Below are positions 56,501 to 63,982 of a stretch of 64,000 nt of DNA, one piece after another. A program made the position numbers and the translations under genes. The notes under the pieces are model-generated. The model ran no database searches. It worked only from the letters and a program-made list of their open reading frames with translations, and was not told the origin of the DNA. This stretch comes from Thermaurantiacus tibetensis (GTDB lineage: Bacteria > Pseudomonadota > Alphaproteobacteria > Sphingomonadales > Sphingomonadaceae). The stretch lies in NCBI RefSeq assembly GCF_015354055.1, contig NZ_JACHTM010000002.1, forward strand, positions 682,001 to 746,000, given 5' to 3'. How positions within the stretch are numbered: position 1 is the stretch's first letter; each line of letters begins with the position of its first letter.

Positions 56501-58260
56501 CCGGCAAGGTCGAACGGCACTTCCTCGATCACGCGGAAGCCGAAGTTCTCGAGCATCGGCACCGCGTCCGAGAGCGGGATGACCTCTCCCAGCCGGTAGA
56601 TCTTGAGCCGCAGCGTGGTCGGGCCGTCGCCGTCGCGGACATAGAGTTTCACGTCGCGGTCGGCAGGCGTCGAGAGGTCGGCAAGCCGCAGGATGTCCTC
56701 GGCGGCCTCGGCGGGCGAGAACTCGGCGCGGTAGCCGGCCGAGAAGGCCCGGCCGTGGGTGATGGCAAGCCGCGCGGCGCGCATCGGCCCCGCGCGTTCG
56801 GCGAGCGCGGTCTCGACGGCCGCGTCCCAGCCGCGCGTCAGCTGCTCGAGGGCGGCGTTGAGCGCAGCCTCGTCGGCAGCCCGGACCGCGTCGTGGAGCA
56901 CATAGTGCACCCGCGCGAGTCCCTCGCTCCGGAGCTCGACGTCATAGCGGGAGAGCGTGCCGCCGCTTGCCTCGGCGAGCAGCCGTCCCACCCGCGTCCG
57001 GAGCTCGGCGGAGTAGGTGTCGCGGGGGATGTAGACCAGCGCCGAGAGCGCGCGGGCGGCGGAGTCGAGGTTCAGGAACAGCCGCGGCCGCGGCCGGTCG
57101 ATGAGCGAGAGCAGGCCCTCGGCCATCTCCTGGAGCCGCTCGGCGTCGATCTGGAACAGCTCGTCCCTCGGGAAGGTCTCGATGACGTGGGCGAGCGCCT
57201 TGCCCGCATGGCCGCGCGGGTCGTAGCCCAGCCGCTCCATCACATGGGCCACCTTGCGGCGCACGAGCGGCACGCGGCGCGGGCTCTCGTTGAGCGCGGC
57301 AGAGGTGAAGAGCCCGAGGAACAGGGCCGCGCCCGCCACCCGACCCTCGCCGTCGAAGTGCCTTACCGTCACCATGTCCATGGGCACGGAGCGGTGCACG
57401 GTCGAGACCAGGCGCGACTTCGAGACGATGAGCCCGTTCGCCGCGTCGCCTGCGGGCGGCTCCGGCGGCGGGAAGCGGTCGGGCGCGCGGAGGATCCCCT
57501 TCGGCCCGGCGTCGTCCAGCACGCCGAGGAAGGTGAAGTTGTCCGCCGCCAGCCACTCGAGGAAGGCGATGGTCTCGGCAAGCACGTGCGGCGCCACCGG
57601 CGGCGGCCGGTCGTTCAGGCGCCGCGCGGCAAGCCGCAGCCGCTCCAGCATCGGCTGCCAGTCCGAGACCGCGAGGCGGACGTCGGCATAGACGCGCTCG
57701 AGCTCGGCCTGGAGCGCCGCGCGCTTCCTGGCCGGCGCCCGCTCCACGTCCATCGCCACCACCGATTCGCGCGGGTCGCCGGGCTCGCCCAGGGCCACCA
57801 TCCGGCCGCGCGCGTCGCGCCGGACGGCGAGTACCGGGTGGATGAGGCAGTGGATCTCGAGCCCCGCGCGGGTGATGGCCCCGGTCGCCGAGTCGACGAG
57901 AAAGGGCATGTCGTCGGTCACCAGCACCACCGGCATCCGCCGCAGGCCCGCCTCGGCGTCGGCCACTCCCACGCTCACCCGGTGCTGCCCGGGCTGGCGC
58001 ACCCGAGCCGTCTCCCAGGCGAGCTCGAGCAGCCGGTCGCGCTGGCCGGGCGCGAGCGCCTCGAGCTCGCAGCGCGGGCCGGCGCGCTCGAGCGCGGCGA
58101 GGAACGCCGCCCTGACCCCGTCGGCCGCGCCCTCCGGGTCGCCTGCCGCCGCCGCCGCCGCAGCCTCCCCGGCTGCAGCCTCCGCGGCGCCTGCCGCGTC
58201 CGCTTGCCGGGGGTCGCGGCGTGCGGAGCCGTCTTCGCTGCCGGGTGCCGTGCTCGCCAT
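53527..58260 (-). CDS. gdhB: NAD-specific glutamate dehydrogenase, large (180-kDa) class
   Basis: This 1577-residue enzyme deaminates glutamate to 2-oxoglutarate. The N-terminal 700 residues are the regulatory/ACT-rich region of the L-180 class ([47 protein letters not shown]). The catalytic core (about 760-1130) has [46 protein letters not shown], with the catalytic Lys, and [34 protein letters not shown] for NAD. The remaining C-terminal region is helical. Length fits the class. AGGAG is nine bases before the ATG. Confidence 0.96.
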   Translation of the reverse strand: [1577 protein letters not shown]

Positions 58261-58355
58261 CTCCGGGCTCTCCTGATTCCGGCTCGGCCGGTCCGGGCTC
58301 TCCCGCCGCCCTGTCTCCGCCCCGTTCCGGCCCTGCGGCCAGAGGGGGCACAGGC

Positions 58356-58384
58356 GCCTTAGGCCAGCCGGCGGGCGGGTTCAA
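58356..58384 (-). promoter_or_regulatory. Candidate promoter of the glutamate dehydrogenase gene
   Basis: On the minus strand TTGAAC (58384-58379) is followed after 17 bases by TAAGGC (58361-58356). This predicts a 5' leader of about 90 bases before the ATG at 58260. The 271-base gap between the two genes otherwise holds CCC/GCGCC low-complexity sequence (58440-58500) and nothing recognisable. Confidence 0.45.
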
Positions 58385-58531
58385 CGCGCCCGCGTCCCTC
58401 CCCGCTCGCGCCTTCTCCTGCGCTCCTCCCCTGGTCCTGCCCCCGGCCCTCCGCGCCCCCGCACCCCCGCACCCCCGCGCCCCCGCGCCCCCTGCCCGCC
58501 GCTTCCCGCGCCGGCCCGCCGGCGCGGCGGC

Positions 58532-59326
58532 TCAGTGGGTGCCGCGCAGCCACTCCATCGCCGCGGCCAGCTCGCGCTGGAGGTCGGCGGTCTCCTCCGC
58601 GGAGAGGAGCGTGCGCCACGAGGCCACCACCACCGCGAGGTGCCCGGCCGGGGCCTCGCGCGGGGGTGGCGCGAAGGGCAGCGCGATCGCCCGGAGCAGG
58701 ATGCCGCGGCGGCTGTCCGCGCCGCCGCTGCGCGGGCCGGCGGCGGTGGTGTCGATCTCGACCACCACGGGGGCGCCTTCGGCGACCGCGCGGGCGACCA
58801 TGGCGGCGAGCCGTGCGGCGACCGTTGCGGCTGGCGCGGTGTCGGGGGCGACGGGGCCGGGTTCGACGAGGCCGAGCTCGCCGAGGCGCGTGCCGATGCG
58901 GAGGATCCGGGGGTGGGGGCAGTCGGGGGCGAGCGGGTGGGGCGGCAGGGCGAAGAGGGCGGCGCTTTCGGCGAAGAGCGGAGTCTCGAAGGCGTGGATG
59001 GCGGCGGCGGGCGGGAGGCTGCCGGCCGGGCGGAGCTGCTCCCACACGGCTTCCGCCCGCCGAACCAGCCGGCGCTCGAGCCCGAGGACCGGCATTGCAA
59101 CGGGCGGCAGGGCGAGCGCCCCTGGGTCGGCGGGCGAGGAGTCGGCGTGCGGTCCGTGGCGCTGGCCGCGCGGCCAGGGGCCAGCCTCGCGGCCCGCGCC
59201 TGCGCCCGGCCCTGCCCGCTCCGGCCCTGCCCGCTCCGGCCCAGCCCGCTCCGGCCCTGCCCGCCTGCGCGCTACCGGCCCTGGCACCACCCGCTCTCGC
59301 TCCCGCTCCTGCTCCGTCTGGTCCAT
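58532..59326 (-). CDS. Hypothetical protein with N-terminal 5-residue repeats
   Basis: This 264-residue protein is unassigned. The N-terminal 75 residues are charged and repetitive (ERAGP units encoded by a 15-bp repeat at 59206-59265). The folded part begins about MPVLGLERRLVRRAEAVWEQLRPAGSLPPAAAI and continues with HPRILRIGTRLGELG, VARAVAEGAPVVVEIDTTAAGPR, GILLRAIALPFAPPPREAPAGHLAVVVASWRTLLSAEE. This weakly recalls alphaproteobacterial PAS-like sensor domains with a conserved LLP...VVVASWR end. The upstream ATG (59326) is used because it has AGAGG before it; a start at 59095 giving 187 residues is equally possible. Confidence 0.6.
   Translation of the reverse strand: MDQTEQERERERVVPGPVARRRAGPERAGPERAGPERAGPGAGAGREAGPWPRGQRHGPHADSSPADPGALALPPVAMPVLGLERRLVRRAEAVWEQLRPAGSLPPAAAIHAFETPLFAESAALFALPPHPLAPDCPHPRILRIGTRLGELGLVEPGPVAPDTAPAATVAARLAAMVARAVAEGAPVVVEIDTTAAGPRSGGADSRRGILLRAIALPFAPPPREAPAGHLAVVVASWRTLLSAEETADLQRELAAAMEWLRGTH
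59206..59265. repeat. Four tandem copies of a 15-bp repeat
   Basis: The unit CCGGCCCTGCCCGCT occurs at 59206-59220 and 59221-59235 exactly, and with one change each at 59236-59250 and 59251-59265. On the minus strand it encodes repeated ERAGP in the N-terminal part of the hypothetical protein, or is untranslated if that gene starts at 59095. Confidence 0.9.
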
Positions 59327-59446
59327 GGCCGGACCGCCTCTCCGCCTCGCCTGCCGCGACCTGGCCGCAGCGCCCGTTGCGCGAGGCGCCGTGGTCCAGA
59401 ACCGCTTCACGGCAGCGGCCGGCGGAAGTTGCGGGGGCCGGCCCGC

Positions 59447-59504
59447 TTGTGGCGCAGGAAGGGCGCCGCTAAGGCGGGCCATGGGCGCGCCAGCGCCCCG
59501 GTGA
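59447..59504 (+). promoter_or_regulatory. Candidate promoter and 7-codon leader before the sulfurtransferase
   Basis: TTGTGG (59447-59452) and TAAGGC (59470-59475) are 17 bases apart. The predicted transcript starts near an ATG at 59481 that opens a seven-codon frame (MGAPAPR, stop 59502-59504) ending 20 bases before the sulfurtransferase start. The short frame may be chance. Confidence 0.3.
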
Positions 59505-59524
59505 AGCGCAGAAGCGGGCAGGGC

Positions 59525-60367
59525 ATGGATCATCTCGTCAGCGCCGAATGGCTCCGGCAGGAGCTCCACGCGAGCGACCTCCGGGTGGTGGACGCAACCG
59601 TCTTCCTCCCCGAGCACGGCCGCTCCGCGCGCGCCGAGTACGAGGCCGGCCACATCCCCGGCGCCGTCTTCCTCGACCTCGACGAGGTGGCCGATCTTTC
59701 GAGCCCCTACCCGCACATGCTGCCGCCGCCGGAGAAGTTCGCCAGCCGCGCCCAGGCGCTCGGCCTTGGCGACGGCAGCCGCATCGTGGTCTACGACAAC
59801 TCCCCGCTCCGCTCGGCGGCGCGGGCCTGGTGGATGTTCCGCGTCTTCGGCGCCCATGCGGTCGCCGTGCTCGACGGCGGGCTCGAGGCGTGGAAGGCCG
59901 CCGGCGGCGCGCTCGAGAGCGGCCGGCCGGTCGTCCGCCACCGCCACTTCACCGCCTGGGAAGACCGCAGCGGCGTCCGTGATCTTGCCGCCATGCGCGA
60001 GCTCCTCAAGACCGGCGCCGCCCAGATCGCCGATGCCCGCTCGCCCGGCCGCTTCGCCGGCACCGAGCCCGAGCCGCGCCCGGGCCTGCGCCCTGGCCAC
60101 ATGCCCGGCGCGCGCAACCTCCACTACGCAACCCTGTTCCGCGAGGACGGCCGCTACAGGGACCGCGAGGGCCTCGCCGCCGCCTTCGCCGCCGCCGGCA
60201 TCGATCCGCTGAAGCCCCTGGTTGCCACCTGCGGCTCCGGCGTCACTGCCGCCACCATCGTGTTCGCTGCCACGCTCCTCGGCGCGCCCGCGCCCGCCCT
60301 CTACGACGGCAGCTGGGCCGAATGGGGCAGCCAGCCCGACACGCCGGTCGTCACCGGTGCCGACTGA
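59525..60367 (+). CDS. sseA: 3-Mercaptopyruvate sulfurtransferase
   Basis: This 280-residue cytosolic enzyme has two rhodanese domains and moves sulfur from mercaptopyruvate to thiols or cyanide. The inactive N-terminal domain has LRVVDATVFLPEHGRSARAEYEAGHIPGAVFLDLDEVADLSSPYPHMLP. The catalytic C-terminal domain has QIADARSPGRFAGTEPEPRPGLRPGHMPGARNLHY and the active-site loop ATCGSGVTA with Cys near 236, the six-residue form typical of mercaptopyruvate enzymes over thiosulfate ones. The next gene starts inside its 3' end. Confidence 0.95.
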   Translation: MDHLVSAEWLRQELHASDLRVVDATVFLPEHGRSARAEYEAGHIPGAVFLDLDEVADLSSPYPHMLPPPEKFASRAQALGLGDGSRIVVYDNSPLRSAARAWWMFRVFGAHAVAVLDGGLEAWKAAGGALESGRPVVRHRHFTAWEDRSGVRDLAAMRELLKTGAAQIADARSPGRFAGTEPEPRPGLRPGHMPGARNLHYATLFREDGRYRDREGLAAAFAAAGIDPLKPLVATCGSGVTAATIVFAATLLGAPAPALYDGSWAEWGSQPDTPVVTGAD

Positions 60368-61559
60368 CGGGCACGACCCGCACCGCCCGCCTTCGCCCGA
60401 AACCGCGCTCGCGGCCGCCGGCCGCCGCCCGGAGTGGACGCACGGCATCGTCAGCCCGCCGGTCTACCGCGCCTCCACCGTCGTCTACGCCTCGGTTGCC
60501 GAGATGGAGGCCGCCGCCCGCGCGCCGGATACGCGCCTCTACTACGGCCGCCGCGGCACCCCCACCCACTGGGCGCTCGCCGAGGCGCTGACCGCGCTCG
60601 AGCCGGGCGCGGCCGGCACCCTCCTCTTCCCCTCGGGCGTCGCGGCGCTCGCCACTGCCATCCTCGCCGTCTGCCGGCCCGGCAGCCACGTCCTCATTCC
60701 CGACAGCGCCTACGAGCCCACCGCCAGCTTCGTCCTCGGCTTCGCCCGGGACCATGGCATCGCCGCCGACGTCTACGATCCGCTCCTCGACGCCGCGGGC
60801 ATCGCCCGCCTGTTCCGCCCCGGGACCGCCCTCCTCCTCCTCGAGAGCCCGGGCTCCATGACGTTCGAGGTCCAGGACGTCCCCGGCCTTGCCGCTGCCG
60901 CCCGCTCGGCCGGCGTCACCACCCTCCTCGACAACAGCTGGGCCGCCTCCTGGGTGTTCAAGGGCATCGCCGCCGGCTGCGACATGGTCATGCAGTCCTT
61001 GACCAAATATGTCGGCGGCCATTCCGACCTCCTCATGGGCGCGGTCTCGGCCACCCCCGCGCTGCTGCCGCAGCTCCGCCGCACCGCCCATGCGCTCGGC
61101 CAGTGCGTCTCGGCCGACGATGCCGCGCTTGCGCTGCGCGGCTACCGCACGCTCGGCGTCCGCCTCGCGCGCCACGCCGCCTCGGCGCTTGCGGTCGCCC
61201 GCTGGCTCGCCGAGCAGCCGCTCGTCACCCGCGTCCTCCACCCGGCGCTTCCCTCCTGCCCCGGCCACGCGCGCTTCCGGCGCGACTTCACCGGAAGCTC
61301 CGGCGTCTTCGCCTTCGAACTCGCGGTCGACGGCCCCGACATCGCCGCCCGCTTCTGCGACCCCATGCACCACTTCCGCCTCGGCTACTCCTGGGGCGGC
61401 TTCGAATCGCTCATCGTCCCGGCCCGCCCGCACCGGCGCCTCGCCCCGCCGCCCGCCGGGGCCCGCTTCCGTGTCTCGATCGGTCTCGAAGACCCGGCCG
61501 ACCTCATCGCCGACCTCGCCGCCGCGCTCGACCGCGTCAGTCCGCCCGCCTCGGCCTGA
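60357..61559 (+). CDS. metC: Cystathionine beta-lyase
   Basis: This 400-residue PLP enzyme cleaves cystathionine to homocysteine, pyruvate and ammonia in methionine synthesis. Motifs are VSPPVYRASTVVYAS, RLYYGRRGTPTHWALAEALTALEPGA, FPSGVAALATAILAV, LLDNSWAASWVFKGIAAGCDMVMQSLTKYVGGHSDLLMGAV with the PLP Lys near 216, and SWGGFESLIVP. The YGRRGTPT pattern marks the lyase over the synthase. The GTG at 60357 overlaps the sulfurtransferase by 11 bases. The 3' end overlaps scpA by 23 bases. Confidence 0.92.
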   Translation: MPTDGHDPHRPPSPETALAAAGRRPEWTHGIVSPPVYRASTVVYASVAEMEAAARAPDTRLYYGRRGTPTHWALAEALTALEPGAAGTLLFPSGVAALATAILAVCRPGSHVLIPDSAYEPTASFVLGFARDHGIAADVYDPLLDAAGIARLFRPGTALLLLESPGSMTFEVQDVPGLAAAARSAGVTTLLDNSWAASWVFKGIAAGCDMVMQSLTKYVGGHSDLLMGAVSATPALLPQLRRTAHALGQCVSADDAALALRGYRTLGVRLARHAASALAVARWLAEQPLVTRVLHPALPSCPGHARFRRDFTGSSGVFAFELAVDGPDIAARFCDPMHHFRLGYSWGGFESLIVPARPHRRLAPPPAGARFRVSIGLEDPADLIADLAAALDRVSPPASA

Positions 61560-62394
61560 CGAAGAGCGGCGCGAAGGCCCCTGCCTGCGCAAGCTCCGCC
61601 CGGCCCTGCCGCACCAGCTCGAGCGCAGCGGCAAGCCCGGCCGCCAGCGCCCCGCGCCGCGCCGCGCCGTCGAGGCCTTCGGGCAGAAACTCGGCCAGCA
61701 CCGTCCAGTCCAGCCGCTCCCCGAGCAGGCGCTCGACCCGCGCGAGCGCCTCCTCCAGCGTCATGAGCTCGGGCCGCGCCGGCGGCGCCCAGCTGCCCCG
61801 CTCGCGCCGCCCGGCGATCGCGCCATAGGCGGCCAGGAGCTCGTAGAGGCTCGCCTCCACCCGCGCCTTCGTCACCCGGCGAAGCCCCTCGGGCGCGCCG
61901 CGCGCAAAGACGTCGCGGCCAAGGAGATCGCGGGCAAGGAGCTTGGCGGCCGCCTCGCGCATCGCCCCGAGCCGGGCAAGGCGCCAGCGCAGCCGCTCCG
62001 CCATCGCCTCGGCATCGGCCTCCTCGGGCGCCGGCTTCGGCAGGAGGAGCGCCGACTTGAGGTAGGCGAGCCACGCCGCCATCACCAGATAGTCGGCGGC
62101 AAGCTCGATCCGGAGCGCCCGGGCGCGGGCGATGAAGGCGAGATACTGGTCGACGAGCGGCAGGATCGGGATTGCGGCAAGGTCCACCCGGTTCGCCCGG
62201 GCGAGCGCGAGAAGGAGGTCGAGCGGCCCCTCCCACTGCGCGAGCGAGACGTGGAGCACCTCGTCGGCCGCCGCCGCGCCACCCCCTCCGGACGCGCCGC
62301 CGTCCCCCGCACCGTCCCCTCCGGAAGCCGCCGGCCCCGCCGGGTCGGCCCCGCGCTGCTGCGCCCCCACGCCCGCGCCCGCCGCCCCGCTCAC
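61537..62394 (-). CDS. scpA: Segregation and condensation protein A
   Basis: This 285-residue kleisin bridges the SMC heads in chromosome condensation. After a 55-residue Gly/Ala/Pro-rich N-terminal extension, the ScpA core begins LHVSLAQWEGPLDLLLALARANRVDLAAIPILPLVDQYLAFIARARALRIELAADYLVMAAWLAYLKSALLLP. The C-terminal winged-helix part has WTVLAEFLPEGLDGAARRGALAAGLAAALELVRQGRAELAQAGAFAPLFVR. The start is GTG at 62394 within the nagZ stop (GTGA). A start nearer the core would remove the extension. Normally paired with scpB, which is not seen downstream here. Confidence 0.9.
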   Translation of the reverse strand: MSGAAGAGVGAQQRGADPAGPAASGGDGAGDGGASGGGGAAAADEVLHVSLAQWEGPLDLLLALARANRVDLAAIPILPLVDQYLAFIARARALRIELAADYLVMAAWLAYLKSALLLPKPAPEEADAEAMAERLRWRLARLGAMREAAAKLLARDLLGRDVFARGAPEGLRRVTKARVEASLYELLAAYGAIAGRRERGSWAPPARPELMTLEEALARVERLLGERLDWTVLAEFLPEGLDGAARRGALAAGLAAALELVRQGRAELAQAGAFAPLFVRPRRAD

Positions 62395-63488
62395 GCGCGC
62401 GCGTCCGCGCCCGGAACCCCGGCAGCGGCCAGCAGCGCGTCGCGCCGGGCAAGAAGCGCGGACACCGTCGGCGCGACCCCGTCCGCCTCCCTCCCCGGCT
62501 CGCCCGCCCCGGCCTCGGCCCCGCGCCACGGCCGCTCCGCCCAGGCCATCGCACGGGCAAGGCGGGCGCGGGCGGCCTCGCCCATCTCCGGCACGGCTGC
62601 GGCCACCTCCTCCATCTCGGCCAGTACGCCCGAGCAGTGCAGCGCCACGTCGCAGCCGGCCGCCAGCACCCCCGCCGCGCGGCCACCCATGGTCTCTCCG
62701 CCCGGCTGGCTGGCGAGCGCCGCCATGCCGAGATCGTCCGACATCAGGAGTCCGTCAAAACCGATCCGCCCGCGGATCACCTCGCCCACCACCGTCGGCG
62801 AGAGCGAGGCGCAGAGCTCCCCGTCCCAGGCGGCGTAGACGACATGCGCGGTCATCGCCATCGGCGCATCCGCCAGCCGCACGAAGGGGGCGAGGTCGGC
62901 CTCGAGCGCCTCCGCGCTCGCCGTCACCACGGGCAGCGCGAGGTGCGAGTCGGCCGTCGCCCGGCCATGGCCCGGCACGTGCTTCACCACGCCCACCACG
63001 CCGCCGGCCTGGAGCCCGTCGAGCACCGCACGGCCGAGCGCCGCCACCTGGAGCGGCTCGCGGCCCAGCGCCCGGTCGCCGATCACCGGGTCGGCGCCGG
63101 GCACCGGCACGTCGAGCACCGGCAGGCAGTCGACCGTGATGCCGAGCGCGAGGAGCGTCCGGGCGATCGCCTCGGCATTGGCGCGCGCGGCCGCCATGGC
63201 GGTCGCCGGCGCCCGGTCCCAGGCCTCGGCGAAGCGCGCGGCGGCCGGGAAGGCCGGCCACGGCGGGGAGGGCAGGCGGGCCACCCGCCCGCCCTCCTGG
63301 TCGATGAGGATGGGCAGGCGCGCATCGCCATGGAGGGCGCGGAGCGAATCGGTCAGCGCCCGCACCTCCTCGGGCGTGCCGATGTTGCGGCGAAAGAGGA
63401 TGTAGCCGGCCGGCCGGCAGGCCTTGAGGAAGGCGCGCTCGTCGGCCGTCAGCACCGGTCCGGAAAGCCCGAAGATCGCCGGGATCAC
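62391..63488 (-). CDS. nagZ: Beta-N-acetylhexosaminidase (NagZ)
   Basis: This 365-residue GH3 enzyme removes GlcNAc from recycled cell-wall muropeptides in the cytosol. It shows PAGYILFRRNIGTPEEVRALTDSLRAL, LPILIDQEGGRVARL, VDCLPVLDVPVPGADPVIGDRALG, the NagZ loop VVKHVPGHGRATADSHLALP with catalytic Asp/His near 168-178, and GFDGLLMSDDLGMAAL with the nucleophile Asp. The GTG at 63488 has GGAG eight bases upstream. An ATG at 63713 would add a low-complexity Gly/Ala/Arg tail and is rejected. Confidence 0.93.
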   Translation of the reverse strand: MIPAIFGLSGPVLTADERAFLKACRPAGYILFRRNIGTPEEVRALTDSLRALHGDARLPILIDQEGGRVARLPSPPWPAFPAAARFAEAWDRAPATAMAAARANAEAIARTLLALGITVDCLPVLDVPVPGADPVIGDRALGREPLQVAALGRAVLDGLQAGGVVGVVKHVPGHGRATADSHLALPVVTASAEALEADLAPFVRLADAPMAMTAHVVYAAWDGELCASLSPTVVGEVIRGRIGFDGLLMSDDLGMAALASQPGGETMGGRAAGVLAAGCDVALHCSGVLAEMEEVAAAVPEMGEAARARLARAMAWAERPWRGAEAGAGEPGREADGVAPTVSALLARRDALLAAAGVPGADARA

Positions 63489-63799
63489 CGGCTGCGCTCC
63501 CGGCCCGCCTGCCCCGGCGCCCTGCCGCCCTGCCGCCTGCCGCCGCCGCGCACCTGCCCGCCTTCCACCCTCACCCCTTCCACCGTTCCGCCACACCCGT
63601 TCCGCCACACCCGGTCCGCCCGCCGCGCCCCCGCCCGCCGTGCCCCCGCCCGCCGTGCCCCCGTCCGGCGCGCCCGCCGCCCGCCCCGGTCTTGCATCCG
63701 CGCGCGGTTCCATTATGAAAGCGCGCTCGATTCCGCCAGCCGGGCACCCGGCCGGCGCAGGGCGTCCCGCCCGAAGGTTCAGGTTCTCGAAGGTGCCCG
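63489..63799. other. Low-complexity intergenic region between nagZ and rpmF
   Basis: This 311-base stretch between divergent genes has no supported gene. It holds a tandem 14-bp repeat (CCGTTCCGCCACAC at 63583-63596 and 63597-63610) and a tandem 15-bp repeat (GCCCCCGCCCGCCGT at 63627-63641 and 63642-63656, with a partial third). Frames through it give only Gly/Arg/Ala strings. The right-hand part carries the candidate rpmF promoter and an AT-rich patch at 63708-63720. Confidence 0.8.
63692..63719 (+). promoter_or_regulatory. Candidate promoter of rpmF
   Basis: TTGCAT (63692-63697) and TATGAA (63714-63719) are spaced by 16 bases in the most AT-rich part of the gap. This predicts an 80-base leader before the L32 start, which has AAGG upstream. 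Confidence 0.35.
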
Positions 63800-63982
63800 A
63801 TGGCCGTTCCCAAGCGCAAGACCTCGCCCTCGCGGCGCAACATGCGGCGCAGCCACCACGCGCTGAAGCCGGTGCTCGCGGTCGAATGCTCCAACTGCGG
63901 CGAGCTCAAGCTGCCGCACCACGTCTGCCCGGCCTGCGGCTTCTACGACGGCCGCGAGGTCCTCGCCCAGCCCGAGGCCTGA
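63800..63982 (+). CDS. rpmF: 50S ribosomal protein L32
   Basis: This 60-residue protein of the large ribosomal subunit has the standard N terminus [20 protein letters not shown] and a complete zinc-ribbon set of four Cys (CSNC and CPAC). Length and composition are typical of alphaproteobacterial L32. In related genomes plsX/fabH often follow; the window ends 18 bases after the stop, so this cannot be checked. Confidence 0.98.
   Translation: MAVPKRKTSPSRRNMRRSHHALKPVLAVECSNCGELKLPHHVCPACGFYDGREVLAQPEA

Noticed and set aside
53566-58362. A 1598-codon plus-strand frame fully antisense to the glutamate dehydrogenase
   Set aside because: It mirrors the codon periodicity of gdhB in GC-rich DNA; the product is Arg/His/Pro-rich with no domain, while the minus strand encodes a textbook glutamate dehydrogenase.
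62391-63713. NagZ with a 75-residue N-terminal extension
   Set aside because: The extension is Gly/Ala/Arg repeats from tandem DNA repeats; a GTG with a good ribosome site begins the family-conserved sequence.
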